The notes beneath the pieces were generated by a model. The model made no database searches, was not told the DNA's origin, and worked only from the letters and a program-made list of their open reading frames with translations. Shown here in pieces: positions 1 through 6,170 of a stretch of 6,425 nucleotides of DNA (within the stretch, counting starts at the first letter, position 1; every line of letters begins with the position of its first letter). This stretch comes from QHWK01 sp035315685. Its GTDB lineage: Bacteria > Acidobacteriota > Vicinamibacteria > Vicinamibacterales > CAVVIG01. The position numbers were made by a program, and so were the translations under genes. The DNA is taken from positions 1 through 6,425 of the forward strand of contig DATFXR010000107.1 in NCBI GenBank assembly GCA_035315685.1, written 5' to 3'.

Positions 1-2273
1 GCGAAGCGCACCCACTTCCTGCCGGCGGCGTCGAACGGGATCGAGAACCTGTGTCTGCCGAACGGCGGCAGATCGGTAGCCGAGATGATCTGGCGATCGG
101 TCTTCACGCCGTCGCCCCACACCAGCTCGACGAACTCGAGCGGAAACGTCCACTCGACGTCGGCGCTGACCGACCGCGACACGCCGCTGCCGTCGACCGC
201 GTACGAATCGATCAGGACTTCGCCAGACGTGATCCAGGAGTCGCCGCGCATCAAGGCTTTGATCACCGGGCTCGGATCGCTCGCCGGCGGCAGCGTCTCG
301 AGCTTCACGTAGGTCACCGGCGAGCTCGCATAGATGTCGTCCCCCGGCTGTTGATATCGCACCTCGCTGATCGACAAGAGGTACTTCGGCGGGATCGGTT
401 GATCGGCCACCCAGTTGCTCATGTCGTCGAGCAGCGGCAGGCACCGGTAGTCGCACAACCGGCGCTCGGAGAGATCGACACCCATCCCCCACCGGAAGCC
501 GACGCCCTGATAGTGCGGATCCTTGAACGGCGCCTGATCCTTGACCGCGTCGGGATAGCCGGTCGATCCCTTCGTCCGCGGATGCGGCATCGAGATCAGC
601 ACGTCTTCGCGCCGCGCCATCTCGATCAGATCGTCAGCGCTCGCGATGTGGTACACCTTGCCGTACTTCGGATCGTTCTCGACCAGCGGCTGTCCCTCCC
701 GCCGTCCCTGCGTCCAGTACACCGGATGTGAGAACAGCAGATCGGTGTGGCCGCCGAGCGGGCTGTTGTAGAACTCCTGATCGGGCATCACGAGGAATCC
801 CTTGTCGGACTTCCGCCGTGCGCCGTCGACCGATGCCTGTGTCACCGCGAGCTGATCGGGACGGCCGCCGCGGCCACCGCCCTGTGTTTGCTGCGCCGGC
901 GCGCCGCCGCGGCCAGCGTCGCTGCCGCGTCCGCCGCCGTCGTTGCCGCGACCGCCGCCACCACCACCACCGCCCGTGCCGACCGAATCGATCTGGCTGA
1001 CGATGTTGAGACCGAGCGCGCGCAGCGCGTCGAGATCGGGAATGTCGGCGTCGAGACTGCCGGCGCGCATCAATCGCTGGCCGAGATCCATGTGATAGTG
1101 ATGATTCATCACCTGGTAGCCGGGCAGCGGCTTGTACCTGTCGCCGTGCGTGAACGCGAGCACCGCGTCGAGCGTAGCCTGCGCCGGCTCGGCGTTCGGG
1201 TAGAGATACACCGGCATGTGCTGCGTCGTACCGGGACGGGCGCTGTAGAGGGCGAAGTTCTGCTCGTACTCCGGCGTTTCTTCTTTCTCGGCCTGGCGGA
1301 CACCGAACGAGAACGAGCTCTCCGACTCCTTGCGGTAGTAGGCGTAGCCGAGGTTGGTGGCGACCTCACGGGCCCAGAAGAACGTGTGCGGCGGAGGAAA
1401 CGCGGCGATCGTGCCCGCCTTGTCGCGTTCGACGAGCAGCACGCGATTGCTGGCGCGGACCGGCACTTCAGCCTGATTGACAGTGCCGCCGAAGAAGTAC
1501 GACTGCCAGCTGTTCGCGATGTCGCGCCACGCGGCGCGCGATCCGTTCTGAATCGCGAGCCCTTTCAGGCCGGCGTCGTATTTGTACGCGACTGACTGGC
1601 GATCGGTGGTTGCGACGATCTCCTGGCGGATCAGGTTCGTGCCCTTGTACACGGTGAACTGCAGGCTGCCGGCGAACGGCCCGAGCGTCACGCCGGAGAA
1701 CGACGCCTCGATCCGGCCGCCGTCGGTTTTGACCTCGCACGCCTTCACCGCGTAGGCGGCCGCCGCGCGGGTGATCTCGTCTGCCTTGCGAGGAAGTCCG
1801 GGCTGATTGGCGACGCCGTCCGCAGGCGGCGGATTGCCGCCTCGCCCCGCGGGACCCAGGTTCAACGGCGCGTCCCAGAACGCGTCCCACTTGTGCTCGT
1901 CGAGGATGGCTGCCGTGATCGGAACCTTCAGCTCGTTGAGCGGCTGCAGCTGCTGGTTCGACATCCGGCGCATGCCAGAGGCCAGGCGGAAGTCAGGTGC
2001 AGCGTTCGCCGCGAGCACGGCCCACGTGCCGCCCTTACGACGGACGGCGAGCTCGCGGACGACCGGCGCGCCGCCGTCGACCGACAGCCGCAGCCGCACC
2101 TCCTGCGCGCGATCGCCGTCCCACGTCAGGGTCAGCACGTTGTCGGCGACACCGGCGGTGAGGCCTGGCGCGGCCTTGTACGCGGACAGCGTACAGACGA
2201 GCGGATCGGCGGAAGCCGAAGGGGCCGAAAACACCACCGCCATCGCCGCCGCGCAGGCCCCAATTCTGATCAT
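1..2273 (-). CDS. Secreted CehA/McbA-like PHP-superfamily metallohydrolase (3' end beyond the window)
   Basis: The frame is open for 757 codons from ATG at 2273 to the left edge. An in-frame TAG lies four codons upstream, so this ATG is the first possible one. Residues 1-22 form a Sec signal peptide ending in a SASA-type site before D23, placing the protein outside the cytoplasm. Residues 24-370 are an N-terminal region I cannot assign. The C-terminal half resembles PHP domains of the CehA/McbA group: HxH in HHYH (391-394), helix and strand ALRALGLNIVSQIDS (416-430), bridging Glu in MPDQE (500), GGH (H509), MPHPR (H564), and ALMRGDSWITSGE (673-685), which matches the family's 'aLk.Gr.fvTnG' signature. 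Such proteins bind metals and hydrolyse esters, amides or phosphoesters; the substrate here cannot be told. Two oddities are a Gly/Arg-rich insert at 434-471 and Ser430 where a metal-binding His is usual. The CDS call is firm; the family call is from motifs only. Confidence 0.85.
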   Translation of the reverse strand, partial: MIRIGACAAAMAVVFSAPSASADPLVCTLSAYKAAPGLTAGVADNVLTLTWDGDRAQEVRLRLSVDGGAPVVRELAVRRKGGTWAVLAANAAPDFRLASGMRRMSNQQLQPLNELKVPITAAILDEHKWDAFWDAPLNLGPAGRGGNPPPADGVANQPGLPRKADEITRAAAAYAVKACEVKTDGGRIEASFSGVTLGPFAGSLQFTVYKGTNLIRQEIVATTDRQSVAYKYDAGLKGLAIQNGSRAAWRDIANSWQSYFFGGTVNQAEVPVRASNRVLLVERDKAGTIAAFPPPHTFFWAREVATNLGYAYYRKESESSFSFGVRQAEKEETPEYEQNFALYSARPGTTQHMPVYLYPNAEPAQATLDAVLAFTHGDRYKPLPGYQVMNHHYHMDLGQRLMRAGSLDADIPDLDALRALGLNIVSQIDSVGTGGGGGGGGRGNDGGGRGSDAGRGGAPAQQTQGGGRGGRPDQLAVTQASVDGARRKSDKGFLVMPDQEFYNSPLGGHTDLLFSHPVYWTQGRREGQPLVENDPKYGKVYHIASADDLIEMARREDVLISMPHPRTKGSTGYPDAVKDQAPFKDPHYQGVGFRWGMGVDLSERRLCDYRCLPLLDDMSNWVADQPIPPKYLLSISEVRYQQPGDDIYASSPVTYVKLETLPPASDPSPVIKALMRGDSWITSGEVLIDSYAVDGSGVSRSVSADVEWTFPLEFVELVWGDGVKTDRQIISATDLPPFGRHRFSIPFDAAGRKWVRF
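861..974 (-). other. Gly/Arg-rich low-complexity insert inside the PHP domain
   Basis: This stretch encodes residues 434-471 of the metallohydrolase. It starts with eight consecutive glycines and continues as a mix of G, R, N, D, A and Q. It sits directly after the second PHP strand (IDS, 428-430) and before the helix leading to the Glu500 motif, so it is probably a flexible surface loop. The frame is kept through it. The underlying DNA is a GCC/CCG-rich simple-sequence tract likely to vary in length by slippage. Confidence 0.8.
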
Positions 2274-2281
2274 GGCGCGGC

Positions 2282-2309
2282 ACTATAGCCCCAATCGGTG
2301 GGACGTCTT
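2282..2309 (-). promoter_or_regulatory. Candidate promoter of the metallohydrolase gene, possibly leaderless
   Basis: On the minus strand TATAGT (2287-2282) matches the sigma-70 -10 consensus at five of six bases. A weak -35-like AAGACG (2309-2304) lies 16 bases further upstream. The -10 box ends only eight bases before the ATG at 2273, so transcription would begin within a few bases of the start codon, leaving no room for a Shine-Dalgarno site, and none is seen. The box overlaps the in-frame TAG that bounds the coding frame. Confidence 0.45.
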
Positions 2310-2325
2310 GTCGCGTTTTGTCGCG
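2308..2325. promoter_or_regulatory. Tandem TTGTCGCG direct repeat between the divergent promoters, possible operator
   Basis: TTGTCGCG occurs perfectly at 2308-2315 and again at 2318-2325, a 10-base period or one helical turn. The pair lies between the two outward-facing -10-like boxes and covers the edge of the weak minus-strand -35 region. Repeats phased like this often bind a regulator cooperatively, so one protein could control both directions. No regulator gene is in the window, and the repeat is short enough to arise by chance. Confidence 0.3.
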
Positions 2326-2352
2326 GCTCGGACTGCGCCGCGCAGCCGCGCT

Positions 2353-2358
2353 TATACT
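2353..2358 (+). promoter_or_regulatory. Candidate -10 box of the plus-strand transcript
   Basis: TATACT matches the sigma-70 -10 consensus at five of six bases and stands out in an otherwise GC-rich stretch. Transcription would start near 2365, giving a leader of roughly 37 bases before the GTG at 2402. No convincing -35 hexamer is visible 16-18 bases upstream, so the promoter may be activator-dependent or use another sigma factor. Confidence 0.4.
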
Positions 2359-2401
2359 GGCGCCGCCGCGGCCGCAGTCGCCGCGCCGCGAGGAGCGCAC
2401 C

Positions 2402-2533
2402 GTGGCACGATACGTGGCGGTTCTGGTCGGCGGCGTCCTGCTGACGGCTGCGACCGCGCGGGCCGACGTCCCCCTCGACGGCGGGTGCAAAGTAGTGTTG
2501 ATCGATCTCATCGCCATCGGGAGCCGTTCATGA
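2402..2533 (+). CDS. Possible 43-residue signal-peptide ORF, translationally coupled to the MmgE/PrpD gene
   Basis: A GTG at 2402 is preceded by GAGGAG (2390-2395) at a 6-base spacing, the best ribosome binding site in the window. The product starts MARYVAVLVGGVLLTAATA and reads as a classical Sec signal peptide (basic n-region, hydrophobic residues 5-17, ARA-D cleavage near residue 21). About 22 residues follow, with a single Cys. It ends in TGA overlapping the downstream ATG (ATGA, 2530-2533), a usual sign of translational coupling. The first part uses G/C-ending codons; the second (AAA GTA GTG TTG) does so less. It could be a true small exported peptide, a coupling leader, or the 5' remnant of a deleted exported gene. 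I recognise no family. The ORF is real in sequence; its expression is not shown. Confidence 0.4.
   Translation: MARYVAVLVGGVLLTAATARADVPLDGGCKVVLIDLIAIGSRS
2519..2523 (+). promoter_or_regulatory. Ribosome binding site fixing the MmgE/PrpD start
   Basis: GGGAG lies six bases before the ATG at 2530. It supports this start over upstream in-frame codons in an open frame that extends back to 1807, where it would overlap the divergent metallohydrolase gene. The site lies inside the small upstream ORF. Confidence 0.6.
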
Positions 2534-4041
2534 AGGTCACACGAAAGCAATTCCTCGGCGCCGCGGCGGCGTCCGGGCTCACGTCGCTGATTGGCGGACG
2601 CGAGTCGTCGGCGGCACACGCCGACATCAAACCGAAAAAGCTCGAGAAGGCGGCGATCAAAGGAGCGACCGCGGCGACCGTGCGGTTCATCCGCGACACG
2701 AAGGCAGCCGCGATTCCGCCGGCAGTCTTCGCCCAGGCCAGGCGCTGCCTGATCGACGGCTTCGGCGTGATCCTCGCGGGATCCACCGTCCGTGGCAGCG
2801 CGATCGTCCGCGACTACGTCCGCGCCGGCGGCGAGAAGCGCGACGCGACGGTCCTCGGTGCGAACGGCATGGCGACGTCGATCTCCCATGCCGCACTCGC
2901 CAACGGCGCCAGCGGCCACGCTATGGACTTCGACGACACGCAGCTGTCGACGACGCCCGATCGGACCTACGGGCTGCTCACCCATCCGACGCTGCCGCCG
3001 CTGTGCGCCGCGCTCGCCGTCGGCGAGGCGCAGAACGTCTCCGGCGCCGCCTTTCTCGAAGCGTTCGTGGTCGGCTTCGAGGTGGAATGCAAGATCGCCG
3101 AGGCAATCGATCCGGCGCACTACAACCACGGATTCCACTCGTCGGGCACCATCGGCACGTTCGGCGCCGCAGCGGCAACGGCGAAGCTGATCGGCCTCGA
3201 CGATCGCGCGCTCGCGCACATGCTCGCGATCGCGTCGAGCACGGCGGCGGGCATCCGCGTCAACTTCGGATCGATGACCAAGCCGCTGCACATGGGACGC
3301 GCCGCCGAGAATGGGGTCTTCGCGGCGGACCTCGCACGCCGCGGCTTCACCGGTGGAGACGACGGCCTCGACGGCGAGTGGGGGTTCTTTCAGGTCCTCG
3401 GCGGCGGCGCGGATCTCGATCGGCTGATTGGGGTGCTCGGCAGACCGTGGTCGATCGTCGATCCGGGCGTGTCGGTGAAGCCGTATCCATGCGGCGTCCT
3501 GAGCCATCCGAGCATGGACGCGATGCTGAAGGTCGTCACCGAGCAGGATTTGAAGCCGGAGCAGGTGAAGGCCGTCCGGCTGCGCGCCGGCTCGAACATT
3601 CTTCAGCCGCTGCGCTACAAGACGGCCAGGACGGAGCTCGAGGCGAAGTTCTGCATCCCGTTCCTGCTCGCGAGCATCCTGCTGCGGCGCAAGGCCGGCG
3701 TCCGCGAGTTCACCGACGAATTCGTGGCGAGTGCGCCGGTCCAGCAGATGATGACGCGGGTCACGACGGTCTTCGATCCGGCGATCGAGGCGCGCGGCTT
3801 CGACAAGATTCGGAGCGTGGTCGAGATCGACGGTGTGGACGGCCGGAAGTTCGTGCAGGCATCGGACGATGCGTATCGTGGGGGACCGGATCGGCCGTTC
3901 ACGCGCGACGAATTGCATGCAAAGTTCGCCGATTGCGCGCAATTGACCCTGGGTCCCGACCGCATCGCCCGCGCGCTCGCGGCGATCGAAGCCGTCCAGG
4001 AGCTGCCCAGCATCCGCACGCTCGTCTCCGCGCTGGCATAG
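2530..4041 (+). CDS. MmgE/PrpD-family lyase/isomerase with a Tat-like export leader
   Basis: This complete 503-residue protein belongs to the MmgE/PrpD family, which includes 2-methylcitrate dehydratase, cis-aconitate decarboxylase and iminodisuccinate epimerase. Family landmarks occur in order: CLIDGFGVILAGS (73-85), SGHAMDFDDT (128-137), THPT (151-154), GFHSSGTIGTFGAAAATAKL (201-220), KPLHMGRAAENG (251-262), VKPYPCG (316-322) and EAKFCIPFLLA (371-381). Aligned by memory to cis-aconitate decarboxylase, active-site Asp, Thr, two His and two Lys correspond to D133, T137, H152, H203, K251 and K317, so the enzyme looks intact. About ten extra residues lie between DDT and THP. Residues 4-10 (TRKQFLG) plus an Ala-rich stretch to about 22 look like a Tat leader with RK instead of RR, with possible cleavage near AAHA-D (about 31). 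Most relatives are cytoplasmic. The start is fixed by the GGGAG site and the leader. The substrate is unknown. Confidence 0.92.
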   Translation: MKVTRKQFLGAAAASGLTSLIGGRESSAAHADIKPKKLEKAAIKGATAATVRFIRDTKAAAIPPAVFAQARRCLIDGFGVILAGSTVRGSAIVRDYVRAGGEKRDATVLGANGMATSISHAALANGASGHAMDFDDTQLSTTPDRTYGLLTHPTLPPLCAALAVGEAQNVSGAAFLEAFVVGFEVECKIAEAIDPAHYNHGFHSSGTIGTFGAAAATAKLIGLDDRALAHMLAIASSTAAGIRVNFGSMTKPLHMGRAAENGVFAADLARRGFTGGDDGLDGEWGFFQVLGGGADLDRLIGVLGRPWSIVDPGVSVKPYPCGVLSHPSMDAMLKVVTEQDLKPEQVKAVRLRAGSNILQPLRYKTARTELEAKFCIPFLLASILLRRKAGVREFTDEFVASAPVQQMMTRVTTVFDPAIEARGFDKIRSVVEIDGVDGRKFVQASDDAYRGGPDRPFTRDELHAKFADCAQLTLGPDRIARALAAIEAVQELPSIRTLVSALA

Positions 4042-4081
4042 CGGAAAATGACCGGACGCTACGCTCACCCTCACCGGGCAT

Positions 4082-4167
4082 GCAACCGCGGAGGCCGCAG
4101 AGCGCGCGGAGATCTCTTTTCTCTGGTTAGAGCCGACGCGTTGCGCTGGTTTGATGCTGCGCCACCG
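4082..4167 (+). repeat. Intergenic repeat, copy A (direct)
   Basis: The copy opens with GCAACC and three degenerate 9-base units (ACCGCGGAG, GCCGCAGAG, CGCGCGGAG). The palindrome GAGATCTC (4109-4116), a pyrimidine-rich stretch and a conserved tail at 4144-4167 follow. The tail matches copy B at 21 of 24 bases. The head (4082-4112) matches inverted copy C at 28 of 31 bases. Confidence 0.75.
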
Positions 4168-4190
4168 ATCGCGGCACTACGTTCGCCCCG

Positions 4191-4286
4191 GGCGGGAAAG
4201 CAACCGCAGAGACCGCAGAGACCGCAGAGATCTCTCTTCTCTTCTGATCACGGGAAACGATTCGCTGGCTTGATGCGGCGCCACGG
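4191..4286 (+). repeat. Intergenic repeat, copy B (direct), with three perfect 9-base units
   Basis: This copy starts with GGCGGGAAAGCAACCGC and contains ACCGCAGAG three times in perfect tandem (4203-4229), followed by the palindrome AGAGATCTCT (4226-4235), a CT-rich stretch, and the shared tail at 4263-4286. It lies about 118 bases downstream of copy A in the same orientation, suggesting tandem duplication of a unit of about 118 bases. Confidence 0.75.
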
Positions 4287-4318
4287 AGTGAAGCAACGCG
4301 AGAGCGGAAGAAAAAGAG

Positions 4319-4358
4319 TCTCCGCGCGCTCTGTGTTCTCCGCGGTTGCTTTCCCGCC
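4319..4358 (-). repeat. Intergenic repeat, copy C (inverted)
   Basis: Read on the minus strand, this copy starts with the same 17 bases as copy B (GGCGGGAAAGCAACCGC, here 4358-4342). Three degenerate 9-base units follow: ACCGCGGAG, AACACAGAG and CGCGCGGAG. B and C therefore form a perfect 17-base inverted repeat (4191-4207 with 4342-4358) around a loop of about 134 bases, and A pairs with C even further along its length. It begins three bases after the ankyrin stop codon, so transcripts from either side would carry a large foldable structure. Confidence 0.75.
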
Positions 4359-4361
4359 GCT

Positions 4362-6164
4362 CTAACATCCCACGCAGCGATGATTGTTCTTCGCGCCGAG
4401 GCTCTCGAGCAGCTTGATCGTCTCCGGGAACGGTTCGATGCGCTGCACCGGCCCATTCGCCATGTCGACCGTCGTCTGACCGCTGCGCGCAACGGCCTTG
4501 ACATCGGCGCCTTTCGACACGAGGTACATGATCAGATCGTTGTCGCCGCGCGCCGCCGCGTGATGGAGCGGCGTGTAGCCGTTGTGATCGCGCGCGTTCA
4601 CGTCGGCGCCGAGCTCCTCGACCAGGAATTTCACGGCCGGGACCCAGCCGTCCGGTACATGTCGATGCGTGTTGCCGGCGAAGCCGAGACCGTAGCCGAC
4701 GCCTGAGGCCGCGTGGATTGGCGCGACAGCCGGTCCGCTCCACGGCGCCGGCGGAATGCCGGATCGGTCGGGCCCGCTCGGATCCGGACCGCCCTCTTCG
4801 TAGCGCTCCGGCACCTTCGCGGTGCCGATGGTCGGATCGGCGCCGTACTCGAGCAGCAGCCGCATCGCGGGGATATCGAGCGTGTAGGCCGCGAGCCAGA
4901 ACGGCGTTGCGCCCGTGCGATCGACGCCGAGCAGGTCGCGATTGTAGGTGGTGTACCAGAGCGACTTCGTGAGCCGCGCGTTCGGATTGGCACCGGCCTT
5001 CAACATCGCCTCGGCCAGCTCGAGATAGCCGATCGTCTGCTGCATGTACTTCGCGGGCTGCGGATGGCGCGCCTTCGGCGCCCACTGCATGTTCAGCACG
5101 CCGTAGAGCGGAGTGCCGCCCGCATCGCTCGCCAGAGTGACGTCGGCGCCGCGCGCCACCAGACGCATCGCAAGATCGAAGTGACCGTTGATCGACGCGA
5201 TCAGCAGCGGGCTCGTGCGATCGGACGTGCTCACCTGATTGAGGTCGGCGCCGCCGTCGAGGAGCGCGAACACCGTTTCGTCGAGTCCTTCGCGCGCGGC
5301 GAGCAGCAGCGCGGTGAGTCCACCCTGTGCGCCGACGAGATCGGCGTAACCGAGCGGTTCCGGCTCGCCGCCGTTGTCGCCGTCGGCGGTACGCGCGCGG
5401 CGCGCGGCGGGCCGGGCGCCAGCCGCCGGTTTGCCGGCCGCAGCTGCCGCCGCCGCTTTCGCAGCCAGTTCTTTCTGCACTTCGGCAACACGCGCGTTGC
5501 GCGCACGGCTGTCCGCGCTGTCGAGCCGGTTGCGTTCGCTGATGTTCACCACCTTCGCCGTGATCCGCGGGTCGGCGCCGCGCGCGAGCAGCGTCCGAAC
5601 CACATCGGTGCGACCGGCGGCGGCCGCGAACATCAGCGGCGTCTGGCCCCACTGCGGCTCGCGCACGTTCGGATCGGCGCCGGCATCGAGCAGGATCATG
5701 ACGGCGTCACGGCTGCCGGACGCCGCGGCAAAGTGCAGCGGGACCGCGCCGGTTGTCGTCACGGCGCGTACGTCGGCCTTCGCGTCGACCAGCAGCCGCA
5801 CGACCGCGGCGGATCCGGATCTCGCGGCGATGTGCAGCGGCGTGTGCGCGCCGATTCGCGTGGCTGCCCGTACGTCAGCGCCGGCCTTCAGAAGCAGCGC
5901 CGCGGTGTCGGCGTCGCCGTGATCGGCCGCCCAGTGCAGCGCGGTCATGCCGTCGCCCTGGGGCGTGTTGACGTTCGCGCCGCTGCGAACCAGCGTCCGC
6001 AGCGCGGTCGTGTCGCCCAGCATCGCCGCGTCGGCCGCAGCCGTCGCGCTCGGCCCGGCGCCGGTGCGCGGGACGTCGCGGGTCGTCGCCAGCGGTGCGG
6101 CGCTCCACAGGACCACAGTCGCGCCAGCGAGCGCGACGAGAACGAGCGGTCGAGTGATCGGCAT
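4362..6164 (-). CDS. Secreted ankyrin-repeat protein
   Basis: This complete 600-residue protein has a hydrophobic N-terminus (residues 6-22) consistent with a Sec signal peptide or anchor, so it should act in the periplasm or envelope. About ten to eleven ankyrin repeats follow. Clear ones begin near 72 (DGMTALHWAADHGDADTAAL), 107 (HTPLHIAARSGSAAVVRLL), 139, 174, 281, 317, 417 and 529 (YTPLHHAAARGDNDLIMYL); less regular ones lie near 40, 350 and 480. An Ala/Arg-rich linker (about 205-275) splits the array into a compact N-terminal block and a C-terminal block with two large loops (about 355-378 and 449-478). The tail ends HRCVGC. Ankyrin arrays bind proteins and have no enzymatic role of their own. 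The gene starts six bases after the DUF1552 stop with only a weak GGGA-like site, so it is probably translated by coupling. Its partner is unknown. Confidence 0.93.
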   Translation of the reverse strand: MPITRPLVLVALAGATVVLWSAAPLATTRDVPRTGAGPSATAAADAAMLGDTTALRTLVRSGANVNTPQGDGMTALHWAADHGDADTAALLLKAGADVRAATRIGAHTPLHIAARSGSAAVVRLLVDAKADVRAVTTTGAVPLHFAAASGSRDAVMILLDAGADPNVREPQWGQTPLMFAAAAGRTDVVRTLLARGADPRITAKVVNISERNRLDSADSRARNARVAEVQKELAAKAAAAAAAGKPAAGARPAARRARTADGDNGGEPEPLGYADLVGAQGGLTALLLAAREGLDETVFALLDGGADLNQVSTSDRTSPLLIASINGHFDLAMRLVARGADVTLASDAGGTPLYGVLNMQWAPKARHPQPAKYMQQTIGYLELAEAMLKAGANPNARLTKSLWYTTYNRDLLGVDRTGATPFWLAAYTLDIPAMRLLLEYGADPTIGTAKVPERYEEGGPDPSGPDRSGIPPAPWSGPAVAPIHAASGVGYGLGFAGNTHRHVPDGWVPAVKFLVEELGADVNARDHNGYTPLHHAAARGDNDLIMYLVSKGADVKAVARSGQTTVDMANGPVQRIEPFPETIKLLESLGAKNNHRCVGC

Positions 6165-6170
6165 GATCGG

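Larger units (their letters stand above)
4042..4361. other. Non-coding gap between convergent genes, mostly occupied by repeats
   Basis: The MmgE/PrpD gene ends at 4041 and the ankyrin gene ends on the opposite strand at 4362. The first 40 bases hold nothing I recognise, and there is no clear hairpin-plus-T-tract terminator after the TAG. From 4082 on, three related repeat copies fill the gap. Short open frames across it have no family features, no plausible start sites and low-complexity Arg/Ser-rich products, so I treat it as non-coding. Confidence 0.8.

Noticed and set aside
51..1595. Plus-strand open frames of 226 and 282 codons opposite the metallohydrolase
   Set aside because: The minus strand is continuously open with a signal peptide and PHP motifs. 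The plus-strand products are Arg/Val/Ala-rich shadows with no recognisable domains.
1807..2529. Upstream extension of the MmgE/PrpD frame (open back to 1807)
   Set aside because: It would overlap the divergent metallohydrolase and has no family homology that I can see. The Tat-like leader and ribosome binding site place the start at 2530.
2035..4074. 679-codon open frame on the minus strand opposite the MmgE/PrpD gene
   Set aside because: It is antisense to a protein with clear family motifs. Its translation is Arg/Asp-rich without domains, as expected of a shadow frame in high-GC DNA.
4042..4081. Intrinsic terminator directly after the MmgE/PrpD stop
   Set aside because: I could find no GC-rich hairpin followed by a T-tract here. 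The only foldable structure is the repeat cluster further downstream.
4203..4229. Three tandem 9-base units considered as a CRISPR-like or coding minisatellite array
   Set aside because: The units are contiguous with no spacers, far too short for CRISPR repeats, and lie in a non-coding gap.
4177..5652. 491-codon minus-strand frame overlapping the ankyrin gene
   Set aside because: The product is extremely Arg/Ala-rich and runs through the non-coding repeats. It is an out-of-frame shadow of the ankyrin gene.
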